A stretch of 64,000 bases of DNA from Mucilaginibacter gotjawali (GTDB lineage: Bacteria > Bacteroidota > Bacteroidia > Sphingobacteriales > Sphingobacteriaceae). The translations under genes were made by a program, and so were the position numbers. This document shows positions 16,821-29,486 of the stretch, piece after piece. The DNA lies in the NCBI RefSeq assembly GCF_002355435.1, contig NZ_AP017313.1, positions 5,828,001 to 5,892,000 of the forward strand, written 5' to 3'. Positions within the stretch are counted from its first letter, which is position 1, and the number at the start of each line of letters is the position of its first letter. Under the pieces are notes generated by a model. It had not been told where the DNA came from. It did no database searches and worked only from the letters and a program-made list of their open reading frames with translations.

Positions 16821-19259
16821 ATGACGGCGGGTATTAAAATATCATGCAGTCTCTTGGTCTGTATGCTGCTTTCGGTCGCTGCTTATTGCCAGCCGGGCGC
16901 GGGCAAAACCTATGGCTTTTCACTTACCGTATTAACAGAAAAGACGCAACCCGCCGATGGCGCTACCGTGACGTTATTAAAAGATGGCAAACTGTTAAAG
17001 GTCGCCATTGCCGATGCAAAAGGTGTGGCCGGGTTTGACGGTATCGCAGACGGCAGCTATATATTTTCCGTTACTTATACGGGTTATCAACCGCAAACAA
17101 CCGGAACTTATCAATTCCCCGGCAATACAACAGCTGCTACTATCACCCTGCAGCCGGCAAACACTACACTGCATGAAGTAAATATCACCGCCAACCGGCC
17201 CTTTGTTGAGCAAAAAGAAGGTAAAGTTATATTGAATGTAGACGCATTGGCCAGCAATACCGGCGCTACGGTGCTGGAGGTACTGGAGAAATCGCCGGGT
17301 GTAACGGTCGACAGGAACGGCGGCATCTCCCTGCAGGGCAAAACGGGCGTATTGGTGATGATCGACGATAAACCCACCTATCTTTCGGGCGATGACCTGA
17401 ATAATTTACTTAGCAGCATGAGCTCCGCCCAGGTTAACCAGATCGAACTGATCGCCAACCCCTCCGCCCGTTACGACGCCAGCGGTAATGCGGGCATAAT
17501 CAATATCAAAACCAAAAAGAACCGGGTAAAGGGTTTCAATGGTTCTTTTACGTCAACACTCGGGCATGGCTTGTACCCCAAAAACAGCGAAACCCTGGTA
17601 CTCAACTACCGCAATGGTAAGTTCAACACTTTTTTCAGCTATAACCTCAACTACTCGCAGTATTACCTCAACCTTTATGCGCTACGCAAATACTACGATG
17701 GGAATGGAACACTACTGTCAATGCTTGACCAGCCAGCATATTTTAAAGGAACATTTTTAAATAATACTGTTAAAACAGGCCTGGATTATTACATCGACAA
17801 TAAAACAACTATTGGTATCGTCCTATCCGGCACGGCCACCAACCGCGATGGTAACAATACCGACCTGGCCCGCTGGCTAAGCCCGGCAGGCGTTCCTGAT
17901 TCGGCCATATTTACCGGTAATAAAAACAACAACACTTTCAAAAACGGCGCCATCAACCTTAATGCCCGGCATACCATCTCGGCTTCGCAGGATATCGCTG
18001 CCGACTTCGACCTGCTGCATTATACCATCGCCAGCAACCAAAATTTCGATTACCAGCTGCAGGCGCCGGGAGGGTATGACCTGTTGTCGAGGGCGAACAT
18101 CCCGACATCCATTAATATCCTTACCGGCAAAGTTGATTATACCCTGAAAGCCGGCAAAAATGGCAAGCTGGAAGCCGGGTGGAAATCCTCACACAGCAGT
18201 ACAGATAATTCAGCAGCTTACCAAAATTTCGACGGCGCACAATATGTTAACGACGATACAAAAAGCAACCATTTTGTCTACAACGAAACCATCCATGCGC
18301 TATATGGTGATTTTGAGCAAAGATATGATCATCTGACCATTCAGTTTGGCGCCCGTTATGAACATACCGGCTACCATGCCGACCAGTTGGGCAATGCTAT
18401 TCAAAAGGATTCTGCCTTCTCACGGAACTATGGCGGCATATTTCCGAGTGGCTTCATCAGTTACCAGGTTGATACCGCCAACAGCTTCAGCCTGAGCGCC
18501 GGCCGGCGCATTGACAGGCCGGCGTTCCAGGTGCTTAATCCTTTTTTATTCATCATCAACAAATACACCTACGAAACCGGCAATCCCTATATCCTGCCGC
18601 AATACAGCTGGAACCTGGTGCTTAGCCACCAGTATAAAAACCTGCTTACTACCAGCATTTCATACAGCCTGATCAGCAATTATTTCTCGCAGCTTTTCCT
18701 TGCCGACACCTCAAAACAGATCCTGCTTTACTCGCAGGGAAATGTGGGCCATACTTATAATTTAGGGCTTTCTGAAGCTGTTTCCGCCTCGCCGTTTAAC
18801 TGGTGGTCGCTTACGGCACAGGCCGTTTTTAACCACAAGCAACTGGCTGGTTTTAACGGCAATAATTACACCAGCACTATAAATCAACTAAGCGTAAACA
18901 CCACCAACCAGTTTACGATCGCCAAAATTTACACCGCCGAAATTACCGGCGCTTACACCACCCACGCCCGTAATGACATACAGGAACTTTTATCCCCGAC
19001 AGGCCAATTGTCCCTGGCATTTTCCAGGCCAGTACTAAATAAAAAGGCCACTATTAAATTGAGTTACCGCGATATTTTCCATACCAACTGGATGGAGGGG
19101 TTAACCCAATTCCCCAATGCTACGGAATACTTTAAGGAATTACGTGATACGCGCGTAATAACCATTGCATTTACTTACCGATTTGGCAAAGCGTATAAAG
19201 CCGACAAACATTCGGATACAGGCGCCGGCGACGAAATGGATAGGGTAGGGAACGGTTGA
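16821..19259 (+). CDS. TonB-dependent receptor, outer membrane beta-barrel family
   Basis: 812 residues. A signal peptide (about 1-23, ending VAAYCQ) precedes a carboxypeptidase-regulatory-like domain (about 28-112, with PADGATVTLLKDGKLLK and a GYQPQTTG turn). A plug domain follows (about 118-220, with EVLEKSPGVTVDRNGGISLQ and NPSARYDASGNAGIINI). The rest is a barrel of the OMP_b-brl_3 type to the end. This is the variant TonB family without a SusD partner, for uptake of an unknown ligand. No SusD, sigma or FecR gene adjoins. The C-terminus ends with hydrophilic residues (DEMDRVGNG) rather than the usual terminal aromatic; the last barrel strand (VITIAFTYRFG) is 24 residues before the end. 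Confidence 0.85.
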   Translation: MTAGIKISCSLLVCMLLSVAAYCQPGAGKTYGFSLTVLTEKTQPADGATVTLLKDGKLLKVAIADAKGVAGFDGIADGSYIFSVTYTGYQPQTTGTYQFPGNTTAATITLQPANTTLHEVNITANRPFVEQKEGKVILNVDALASNTGATVLEVLEKSPGVTVDRNGGISLQGKTGVLVMIDDKPTYLSGDDLNNLLSSMSSAQVNQIELIANPSARYDASGNAGIINIKTKKNRVKGFNGSFTSTLGHGLYPKNSETLVLNYRNGKFNTFFSYNLNYSQYYLNLYALRKYYDGNGTLLSMLDQPAYFKGTFLNNTVKTGLDYYIDNKTTIGIVLSGTATNRDGNNTDLARWLSPAGVPDSAIFTGNKNNNTFKNGAINLNARHTISASQDIAADFDLLHYTIASNQNFDYQLQAPGGYDLLSRANIPTSINILTGKVDYTLKAGKNGKLEAGWKSSHSSTDNSAAYQNFDGAQYVNDDTKSNHFVYNETIHALYGDFEQRYDHLTIQFGARYEHTGYHADQLGNAIQKDSAFSRNYGGIFPSGFISYQVDTANSFSLSAGRRIDRPAFQVLNPFLFIINKYTYETGNPYILPQYSWNLVLSHQYKNLLTTSISYSLISNYFSQLFLADTSKQILLYSQGNVGHTYNLGLSEAVSASPFNWWSLTAQAVFNHKQLAGFNGNNYTSTINQLSVNTTNQFTIAKIYTAEITGAYTTHARNDIQELLSPTGQLSLAFSRPVLNKKATIKLSYRDIFHTNWMEGLTQFPNATEYFKELRDTRVITIAFTYRFGKAYKADKHSDTGAGDEMDRVGNG

Positions 19260-19336
19260 TCGTTACCCCCCGGCCTTAAACTATGAACTCTACCGGCAAA
19301 CACCTATATTAGCCCTTCGTACCACACCAATGCCAA

Positions 19337-21451
<2,115 letters not shown>

Positions 21452-21532
21452 TTTACGAATTTAGAATTACGATTTTAGATTTATTGAAGGCGGAATGCTG
21501 ATTGCGGAATGATTTGAATAGAAGGTAAAAAA

Positions 21533-21664
21533 ATGAAATTATTAGCAGATGATGTATCTGATGGGTTTTCTTTCGACCTGGTTTTTAATTGGTGGGAGAT
21601 TGCCTTATTTATACTTCTGATAGTATTGGTGATTTATAGGATATTAAGGCGGCGGAGAAAATAA
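21533..21664 (+). CDS. 43-residue single-span membrane protein
   Basis: ATG at 21533 follows a purine-rich GAAGGTAAAAAA. The product begins MKLLADDVSDGFSFDLVF and has one hydrophobic helix (about 22-38, WEIALFILLIVLVIY) ending in the basic tail RILRRRRK, so it should insert with the C-terminus in the cytoplasm. No family is recognised. It sits between the peptidase and the SGNH hydrolase, in the same direction. Coding status rests on start context and the coherent membrane topology alone. Confidence 0.5.
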   Translation: MKLLADDVSDGFSFDLVFNWWEIALFILLIVLVIYRILRRRRK

Positions 21665-21749
21665 ATTGGTTTTATGATTGCATTTGAAAAAACTTACAGA
21701 GTTTTGTAAGCATCGTAAGTTTAATATGTTTAGAATTAAAAAAAAATCA

Positions 21750-22541
21750 ATGTTTAAGATAAATTTAACTAAAGCGTTTTTACTTACGGTATTAACTGGA
21801 GCAATCTGCGTGTATTCTTCCTCCGCCCAAACCGTCAAACAAAACCTCAACATTGTCTTTATCGGCAACAGTATTACACACGGGGCTAATCTTGATGATC
21901 CGCTGGACGACGCACCACCGGTTATTGCTACCGCATATTTAAGGAAACAGGCCAATATCCGTACGGTTAACTATTCAAACCAGGGATACAGCGGTTTTAC
22001 CACGGTTGATTTTTTACCATCTACAGGTACTGCCTTCAAAAAAGTGGAGGTGGCAGCGGCAGCATTTGAAGATAAAAAGGCGCAACTTATATTTTCCATC
22101 AAGTTAGGTACTAATGACAGCGCTATTCAGGGGCCAAACGGCTCGCCGGTTGCGCCCGGGGCCTATCAGCAAAATTTAAAAACCATAGCCGATAACCTGT
22201 TAAAGGAATTTCCGGGATGTATCATCATTTTTCAGCATCCTATCTGGTACAGCCCAAATACCTATAATGGCGCCAAATACCTGCAGGAAGGCCTATCCAG
22301 GCTGCAAAGCTATATCCCGCTGATTGACCAACTGGTTGCTGATTATGCCAAAACGCAGCCAAAACAAGTATTTGTTGGTGATACAGATGCTTTCGGCTAT
22401 TTCAAAAAAAATTATTTAACCGACCTCACCCCCGAAGACGGTCACCAGGGTACATTTTACCTGCATCCCAATAAAAAAGGCGCAGCGGCTTTAGGTACTT
22501 TTTGGGCTAAAGCCATTCTCAAAGTGCTTAAACAGCGATAG
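21750..22541 (+). CDS. Secreted SGNH/GDSL hydrolase
   Basis: 263 residues from the ATG at 21750, chosen because it begins a standard signal peptide (KINLTKAFLLTVLTGAICVY, then SSSAQ); an in-frame ATG at 21726 would add eight residues. SGNH motifs: IVFIGNSITHGANLD has the nucleophile Ser in a GNS rather than GDS form, KLGTNDS carries the block III Asn, and EDGHQGTFYLHPNKKG supplies the Asp and His. The protein resembles the sialate O-acetylesterase/rhamnogalacturonan acetylesterase-like group of Bacteroidota. It would act in the periplasm or on the surface on an acylated carbohydrate. It ends before a bidirectional terminator. Confidence 0.8.
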   Translation: MFKINLTKAFLLTVLTGAICVYSSSAQTVKQNLNIVFIGNSITHGANLDDPLDDAPPVIATAYLRKQANIRTVNYSNQGYSGFTTVDFLPSTGTAFKKVEVAAAAFEDKKAQLIFSIKLGTNDSAIQGPNGSPVAPGAYQQNLKTIADNLLKEFPGCIIIFQHPIWYSPNTYNGAKYLQEGLSRLQSYIPLIDQLVADYAKTQPKQVFVGDTDAFGYFKKNYLTDLTPEDGHQGTFYLHPNKKGAAALGTFWAKAILKVLKQR

Positions 22542-22550
22542 CATCAAAAA

Positions 22551-22582
22551 AAAGGCAAGCCAATTTTCATCAGCCTGCCTTT
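22551..22582. terminator. Bidirectional terminator
   Basis: AAAGGCA.GC and GC.TGCCTTT pair around a short loop, with an A run upstream and T-rich sequence downstream. It serves the converging genes on both sides. Confidence 0.75.
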
Positions 22583-22605
22583 ATATAATTTTATTTTAAG
22601 TGCGA

Positions 22606-23133
22606 TTAATGCCTGTCGCCGTGGTCGCGGTCACCATGATCACCGTGTCCCCTGTCGCCTTGATCACCACGTCCCCTGTTGCCACGATCGCCATAACCTC
22701 TGTCTCTGCGGTCTTCATCACCTCTCCAATGGTTGCGGTAACGCCCGTCTCGGCTTTCACGGATGATCACCTGGTCGCGGCGACCCCTGTAGCCTGCATA
22801 GCGGGCTCTCCATTGTTCGTGGCGCTCCCATGGGTTGCGGTCGTTAATTACCACTTTGTAGCTATGGTACCTGTCCCAGTTGCGGAATCGTGGGGGTAAA
22901 TAGCCACGATGAACCCAAACATTGTTTTCCCTGTAAACATAAACGTGTGCAGGCACATCATAATAAGCATCAATATCAGGAATATAATAATACCGGGCAT
23001 TGTTATAACCTACCGGCCCCCATGAGGGCTGGTTGCCGATGTTTACGCCCGCACTTATAGTGAGTTGCGCATCGGCTGTTTTGAATAATAAGCAGCCAAA
23101 TAATATAGCGGCTGCAAAAATTAGTTTTTTCAT
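22606..23133 (-). CDS. Secreted protein with Arg/Asp/Gly/His repeat tail
   Basis: 175 residues from the ATG at 23133; earlier in-frame codons extend into the promoter. A signal peptide (about 1-23, ending KTADAQ) is followed by a Tyr/Pro/Asp-rich region (YYYIPDIDAYYDVPAHVYVY) and GYLPPRFRNWDRYHSYK. The last 40 residues are almost entirely Arg, Asp, Gly and His in a loose GDRGxGDxG repeat. Similar exported proteins occur in this group of bacteria with unknown function. The tail is highly charged and probably disordered. Neighbours give no hint. Confidence 0.65.
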   Translation of the reverse strand: MKKLIFAAAILFGCLLFKTADAQLTISAGVNIGNQPSWGPVGYNNARYYYIPDIDAYYDVPAHVYVYRENNVWVHRGYLPPRFRNWDRYHSYKVVINDRNPWERHEQWRARYAGYRGRRDQVIIRESRDGRYRNHWRGDEDRRDRGYGDRGNRGRGDQGDRGHGDHGDRDHGDRH

Positions 23134-23241
23134 AAATTTCAAATCGTTTATTGGATAGACCATAAAAAGCACCAATAGTCAATTTTGTTTTATTTTATTT
23201 TTTTGACAGCAGGAAAAGATGTTCCCTTTTTTATATAAAAA

Positions 23242-23262
23242 GGCGCCTTAAAACAAGGCGCC
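23242..23262 (-). terminator. Intrinsic terminator of the NHL/cadherin-like gene
   Basis: A perfect stem GGCGCCTT/AAGGCGCC with a five-base loop is followed, on the minus strand, by a T run. It lies about 40 bases past the stop at 23300. Confidence 0.85.
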
Positions 23263-23299
23263 ATAGGTTAAAAAGTCTAAATAACGGGTATGCGTTCTT

Positions 23300-26200
23300 T
23301 TAATATTTCATCACAATATATCCAGTTTTGTGCCTGGCAATTCCATTGATCTTGTAATCCAGCGCGTAAAAATAAGTACCGGGTAGTTGCAGTTTCCCGT
23401 TTTTAGTGGAATGCCCGTCAAATACTTTGGTGCTGTTATCATAGTTTTTAGCCTCAAACACTACTTGCCCGGCCCGGTTTATAATGGTTAGTTTATTATC
23501 GGGATAATTGGCAATCCCGTCTATCAGCAGAAAATCATTGATGCCGTCTCCATTAGGCGACAGGCCCATGTGAACGTTGATCTCTTCCCCTGTTAGTTGC
23601 GGCTTATCGATGGGGTTGCTTACACTCACTGCTTCATAAATACTGTTGAATACCTGGCCTGCTGCATGCGTTACTGATATGGAGTAGGTCCGGGTAGTAA
23701 CCCCATCCTGGGCCGTTACCTGCACCGTAATGATTGTCGGGTCGGTATTCAACGCGATGCTTTGCGATGGGACTCCGGAAGTTACCGGTAACCCGTTCAC
23801 GGTAATTACAGCGCCAGGGGTGTTGGGTACTGCCGTCAGGGTGGTTGAAGTGGTGCCCGCTGCTACCGTTGCTGAAAAATTACTCGAGTGATTTGCGCCG
23901 GAAACATGAGTAAGCATTGAACCTGCGCTCAGCGTCATTGACACGCTGACATCGCTGGAGCCGTTTTTGTAAACAAATAAAAGCGTAGTTCTTTTGGTAA
24001 TGCCATCCGCGGCGGTAACCTCTACCGGGATGACTGTAGGGTTGGCATTGATTGCGATAAGCTGCGATACTGATCCGGATACTACCGGACTACCGTTCAC
24101 TGTTATCGTAGCGCCCGGGTCGCTGGCTGTAGGGATTACCCCAAGCGTATTGGTGCCCGGTGTTACCGAGGCAGAATAAGTATTCACCTGGTTTGCGTTG
24201 GAAACAAAAGTAAGGTCCGAACCCGTGCTCAGTGTCAGGTTGCTTAAAATAGCATTACTTGAACCGTTTTTGTAGACGGATACAGCATACGTTCTTTGGG
24301 TAACCCCATCCTGGGCCGTTACCTGTACCGAAATAATTGTGGGGTTGGTAGTCAGCGCAATGCTTTGCGAAGCTGTTCCCGACGTTACCGGCGTACCATC
24401 AACCTTAATCGTGGCGTTAGGATCAGTGGCCGTAGGTGCCAGGGTAAGCGACGCAGTGCCCGGCGATACCGACGCGTAAAAATAAGCCACCTGGTTTGCA
24501 CCGGAAGCATAAGTAAGGGTTGACCCTGTACTGAGCGTCATCTGCTTCAGGCTTATATCGCTTGAACCATTTTTGTAAACCGAAACAGCATAGGTTCTTT
24601 TGGTAATGCCATCGGCTGCGGTAAGCACCGCTGTAATAATAGTGGGATTGGTATTAATCGCGATGCTTTGCGATGCTGTTCCTGATGTAACAGGTGTTCC
24701 GTTTACTGTTATTGTAGCCCCGGGGGCGCTGGCCGTTGGCGTTAAGGTAAGCGATGCGGTTCCCGGTGTTACCGAGGCTGAAAAATAATTCACCTGGCTT
24801 GAAGTAGACACATAGGTAAGTTCTGAACCTGTACTCAGTGTCATTTTCAGCAATGCATACCCCGATGCTTCCTTGGTAATCGTTATAGAATAGGTTTTGG
24901 TGGCGGTTCCCCCAACCGAGCTTACTACAATGTTTACGGTATTAATGCCGGGGTTTAAAGTTATATTAGGCGATGCATTGCCTGACTGTACGTCCGTTCC
25001 GTTTATTTTAATAGTTGCTGTTGCATCTGTAGCTACCGGGGTTACGGTGATAAATTCACTGGTTGTTGTTGCTGTATAACTCGTTTTTAGGGGATCAAAT
25101 ACAGGAGATAAGGTGCCGCTGCTTAATGTTAGGGCGCTAAGATTAACCGATGCACCTGTTTTATCAATATTTATGGTTGCCGAACTGCTGCCAGCCGCAT
25201 TATAAGCGGTGATCGTATACGTTTTTGCGGGGCTTAATGCAACCGGTGTCCCGCTGATAACCCCCGTAGTTTTATCAAAACTTAAGCCGGCAGGTAAAGG
25301 CTTGTCAATAGTATAGCCACCGGAATTTATTATAATAACGCTGTTCCCATCATTCATAAACAAATTCCCAAATCTGTCTATCGCCATAACAGAAGCGTAA
25401 TTTCCTGTCGCAAAAAGAACTACAGCGCCTCCGTCCGCAGAGATTTTCCATACCGCGTTTTTGGTTGCATAATAAACATTTCCATCCACGTCGGTTGTTA
25501 TGGGTATAGGTTCACTGCCAATAGGGTCAGTAAACGTACTTATCGTAGAGATAGAGCCCCCGCCTGCTGGGATTTTCTTAATTGCCTTGTCTATATAATC
25601 TGCCACATATACATTTCCCGCTGCATCTGCCGTAATACCCACAGGTTCCGTACTTGTACCTATAGTGACGGGGTTCCCCCCGCCCGCTGGAATTTTTTTA
25701 TCGTAGTTTTCCCTTGCTCAATAAAATACATGTTTTTTGAGGCATCTAATACGAATCCTTCTACACGCACACCGGATAACAGGGTAGTAACCGGCCCGCC
25801 GTCAGCCGGAATTTCCTTTATAGCCGTATTTAAGAAGTCGTTGATGTAAATATCACCCAAAGCATCCATTGCTAATCCGGTGGGCCAATAAAATCCGGAA
25901 GCTACAATCGATGTCGAGTTTCCGCCTGCTGGGATTTTTTTTACTTCATTATTAACCATGTCGCTTATAAACAAATTGTCGAGGCTGTCGACCATCATGC
26001 CGGATATGATATCAAACCCCGTAGCGATGGTAACCGGTGCCTTGACCGGTACTATTCCACCTGTATTTGATGGTATAACAGGGGTAATTGCTGTGCCGAC
26101 CGCGTATCCTTTCAGATTGGTATAACTAATATTGGGTTTTGCAGGCAGATTTACGGTTAATCGGAGTGAGGCTGACGAACTGCCTTTGTCGGTATTGGCT

Positions 26201-27221
26201 GTGATTATATAATCTGTGGCAGGGACGTTTAAATAGGGTGTACCACTTATAATTCCGGTATGCTTGTCTAAAATTAAGCCCGGCGGCAGTGCTTTATTGA
26301 CAGAATAAACACCAGGATAAATTTTTGGATTACGCTTGTTGGGCCGGAACTGCCGACGTAAATATTGCCTTTTTTGTCAACCGTTATCGTATGGGGATTC
26401 GCAATATCCGAACTGAAGCTGACTGGAATTCCACCGCCGAAGGGAATTTCTTTTATTAAATTGCTGTTAAGCGCAGTATAAAATATATTACCCTGCAAAT
26501 CAGCTGCGATATCCAGCGGGTTATGAAGTGGGATTACGGCGGTGATATTCAGCATCTCGTACAGGTTGCTATTGTTGGCTCCGGAAAGAAAATACCCATT
26601 TCCCTGGCCGTCCGCCGTCATTGCGGTAGGTTTACAACCATTGCATTGAAAATTGACGGTACCTGGAATACTAAATGTATTGCTCCCATCGCTTATAAAT
26701 AAATCGCCGGCGGGATCAACAGCCATCGCAGTGAGCCCGCCCAATCCTGAGGCAACAGTAACAACCCCGCCGCCTGCAAGAAGTTTATATATGGCGTGAG
26801 TACCTTTATCCGCAACATACACGTTTCCTGCCTCATCAACGCCTACGCCGATTGGTTGACTGAACCCTGAACCAACGCTCACCGGCGGCCCTCCCGCAGC
26901 AGGGATCTTTTTCACGCCCTGCACAAGATCCACAAAATAAACATTTCCTGCGGTATCAACAGCCAGTGCGGCAGGTGTAAAAGCGCCGGAAGCAAGGGTA
27001 ATAGAGGTAGCGATAGCTCCCCCGGTATTTGACGGAACAAGCGGGGATATGGCTGTACCAACAGTATAAGTTTGCGGCGTTGCATAGCTGATCACAGGCG
27101 CCTGCGCAAATAATTCAACTGGCAACAACACTGCAAAACATAAAATGACCGCCATTGCGGCTAAATGCCTCAATTGTTTTGCGGAAAGAGCTGTGCTAAG
27201 GAAAGGATAAAGTTTTTTCAC
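23300..27221 (-). CDS. NHL-repeat and cadherin-like type IX cargo protein, frame broken twice
   Basis: Three open stretches (27221 to about 26320, about 26320 to 25690, 25690 to 23300) join into one protein of about 1307 residues if one A is restored at two A runs (near 26321 and 25690). The preferred start is the GTG at 27221 with a signal peptide ending VELFAQ. Order of parts: NHL-type beta-propeller repeats (recurring AVDTAGNVYFVD, VKKIPAAGG), an Ig-like putative binding domain (KALPPGL...TGIISGTP), a second NHL block, another Ig-like domain, then five cadherin-like beta-sandwich units. It ends with a gliding-motility type C-terminal domain (LSPNGDGINDFLLIDG ... YFYALDYKING), which is the type B sorting signal of type IX secretion. 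It should be displayed on, or released from, the cell surface. The two breaks are discussed in the findings. Confidence 0.8.
23680..24860 (-). repeat. Cadherin-like repeat units within the cargo gene
   Basis: About 290-base units repeat four times in tandem (each encoding MTLSTGSxLTY, PGTxSLTL, ATIxVNGTPVTSG, SQSIA and ITVQVTAQDG-like segments), with a more divergent fifth before them. The DNA is clearly similar between units, so unit number may vary between strains and short-read assemblies may collapse here. Confidence 0.8.
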
Positions 27222-27502
27222 GGTACTATCATTTAGTATTATATGATCTAAACAAGGTTTATAATAAAACACCTTTAACTGGAAACAACAGAAAATGCCT
27301 GAATTAAAGGGGAATCTCCAGGCGCTTTAAACTGTCAAATTTAATCCACTAAGGTTATTAATAGCTGGTTTTTGTTTTATGGAGGGTGTAATTTATAAAC
27401 CTATACGAAATTATTGAATAACAACGGATTAAACAAAAATATAAGACACATTATCATTTGATGCTCATCATATGTTGCTTTCAACTGCGAAAAAGCTTGC
27501 GA

Positions 27503-27535
27503 CTTTCAAAACAATATATTCTATTGTTTTGAAAG
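27503..27535. terminator. Perfect hairpin in the 406-base gap upstream of the cargo gene
   Basis: Two 14-bp arms (CTTTCAAAACAATA and its complement, 27503-27516 and 27522-27535) flank a TATTC loop. The surrounding spacer 27273-27678 is AT-rich and holds no other gene that I can see. A short imperfect stem at 27565-27600 (AAAGCA/TGCTTT with CCC/GGG inside, T run on the minus strand) is the likely terminator of the CtpA gene. The function of the longer hairpin is unknown. Confidence 0.6.
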
Positions 27536-27678
27536 AATTATTAAGGTTGGGGATTATAGGGGACAAAAAAAGCACCCCCCTATCAATAAGGGACTGCTTT
27601 CATATAAACTGTTTATTATCTCTTAAGGATGCAGATTAGCTAATACAATAAATATCCCGCAGGAATATGCTTTTGAAT

Positions 27679-29424
27679 TTATTTGTTATCCGCATCGTCA
27701 TCGGCAGCCTTTTTACCCACCATGGCCAGCACAGGCTTACCGATCACTTTGTATGTGCCTTCGCCTTTTAAGATGGATGCCACCATTTGCTTGTCCTGCA
27801 TCACTTTTACGGCCTGGGCAAGCTCTTTATCATATTTAAAATTAGTTTCGTAACGGCCCTTTTCAAAATAATAGCGCGACACGATCTCGTTCTCCAGCAC
27901 TTGTTTTATTTCATCTTTATGCAGTTGTAAATCATTTTTTTTGCTGGCATCCATTTTGGTCTTTAAGGCGTCATATTCACTTTGAATGGCTGTAAATTGT
28001 TTTTCTTTGGTAGCCTCTTTTTTCAGGTCGGCCAATAACTTTTCAGATCCTGTGTTATAGCTGTAATTTTTATCGTCCAGGTACTTCACAAATTCAGCGT
28101 AATCAGCATCAGATAAACTGAAAGTACGCGGGTCATTCAGGCTCGAATGGGTGTCGCGGTAGCGGGTAGCGTAATCAAATATCAGCAGTTTGCCCACAAG
28201 CGCCTCCGTTACATTAGCAAAATGATCCTGTTTGATAAAAATATCCGGGTAAATGCCGCTGCCATCATAAACAGAGCGCCCGTCTTTGGTTTTATATTCA
28301 TGGATCAGCGAGTCGGCAACCTTCAATACAGTGCCGTCATCCTTGCGGTGCGTATAATCAATCGCCTGTATGCAACGGCCAGAGGGGACATAGTATTTGG
28401 CAATAGTGATCTTCACCAAACTGTTGTAGGGCAAATTGAAGGTTTGCTGAACCAGTCCTTTGCCATAGCTTCGCTGGCCGATGATAATGGCCCGGTCAAG
28501 ATCCTGCAACGACCCGGCAACAATTTCGGATGCGGAAGCTGAATGGCTGTTAACCAGTACAACTAATGGCAAATCGGGTTCCATTGGCGTCCCGGTAGTT
28601 TTGTAGGTGAAATTTTTTTCTTTTATTTTTCCTATCTGCGATACGATTTCAACATCTTTGGGGACAAACAGGTTCACTATTTTCACGGCTTCCTGTAAAA
28701 TACCGCCTCCGTTGGAGCGGAGGTCAAGGATAATGCCGTTGGGGTTATTCTTTTTTAGCTGGGATAGCGCATTCGTAACTTCGTCGGCAGAGTTCTCCAG
28801 GAATTTATCCAGTTTAATATAACCCATATTGCCGTCAACCATGCCATAATAGGAAACATTGGGCTGTTTGATTTCGTCACGTACCAGCGTTTTATCAAAA
28901 ACCGGAGCAGATCCGCGCCGTACGCTCAATTTTATGGTGGCGCCTTTTGCGCCTTTCAGAAGAATACCTACCTGATCGTTATTTTTACCTTCAAGTACAA
29001 TATCATTAATTTTAACCAATTCGTCGCCTGGCCTTATGTCAGCCTTTTGGGCAGGGAAGCCCTCAAACACGTCCGATACATATACTTTACTCTTTCGTGC
29101 AAATATTCCGGCGCCGATACCGCCGTATTGTGTGCTCACATAATGCAGTTTATAATCTTCTATTTCGGATTCGGGGACGAACTCCGTATAAGGGTCGAGA
29201 CCATCCAGCATGGCATCAACACCTGTTTTTATCATTTTTTCGGAGTTGATATCGTCAACGTAGTTAATATTGACCTCTTTGTATACAGAAGCGAACACAT
29301 CCAGGTTTTTTGAGATCTGGAAAAGATCATCCTTAAAACTCCAGGTAGCTACCGCAAGCGTTAATATCCCGCCAAAAAAAATTTGCTTTCTGTATTTTTT
29401 AAATAGCACTTTTCCCTTATTCAT
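27679..29424 (-). CDS. S41-family C-terminal processing peptidase
   Basis: 581 residues from the ATG at 29424. An N-terminal membrane anchor (IFFGGILTLAVATWSFK) places the enzyme in the periplasm. A PDZ domain (about 85-175, GGIGAGIFAR ... DIRPGDELVKIND) is followed by the peptidase domain with LDLRSNGGGILQEA, NSHSASASEIVAG carrying the catalytic Ser, and GQRSYGKGLVQ with the Lys. The C-terminal helical region (about 430-570) is the extension usual in Bacteroidota CtpA-like enzymes. Such proteases trim the C-termini of envelope proteins. A CsbD-like gene starts upstream with its own start. Confidence 0.93.
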   Translation of the reverse strand: MNKGKVLFKKYRKQIFFGGILTLAVATWSFKDDLFQISKNLDVFASVYKEVNINYVDDINSEKMIKTGVDAMLDGLDPYTEFVPESEIEDYKLHYVSTQYGGIGAGIFARKSKVYVSDVFEGFPAQKADIRPGDELVKINDIVLEGKNNDQVGILLKGAKGATIKLSVRRGSAPVFDKTLVRDEIKQPNVSYYGMVDGNMGYIKLDKFLENSADEVTNALSQLKKNNPNGIILDLRSNGGGILQEAVKIVNLFVPKDVEIVSQIGKIKEKNFTYKTTGTPMEPDLPLVVLVNSHSASASEIVAGSLQDLDRAIIIGQRSYGKGLVQQTFNLPYNSLVKITIAKYYVPSGRCIQAIDYTHRKDDGTVLKVADSLIHEYKTKDGRSVYDGSGIYPDIFIKQDHFANVTEALVGKLLIFDYATRYRDTHSSLNDPRTFSLSDADYAEFVKYLDDKNYSYNTGSEKLLADLKKEATKEKQFTAIQSEYDALKTKMDASKKNDLQLHKDEIKQVLENEIVSRYYFEKGRYETNFKYDKELAQAVKVMQDKQMVASILKGEGTYKVIGKPVLAMVGKKAADDDADNK

Positions 29425-29486
29425 CTTCAAATTTAAAATATAAAACTACAAAAAACCCCGGAGATCTTTAACTGGCGCCTATTGAT

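Noticed and set aside
23680..24860. Regular repeats resembling a CRISPR array
   Set aside because: Units are about 290 bases, all in one reading frame, and encode beta-sandwich domains.
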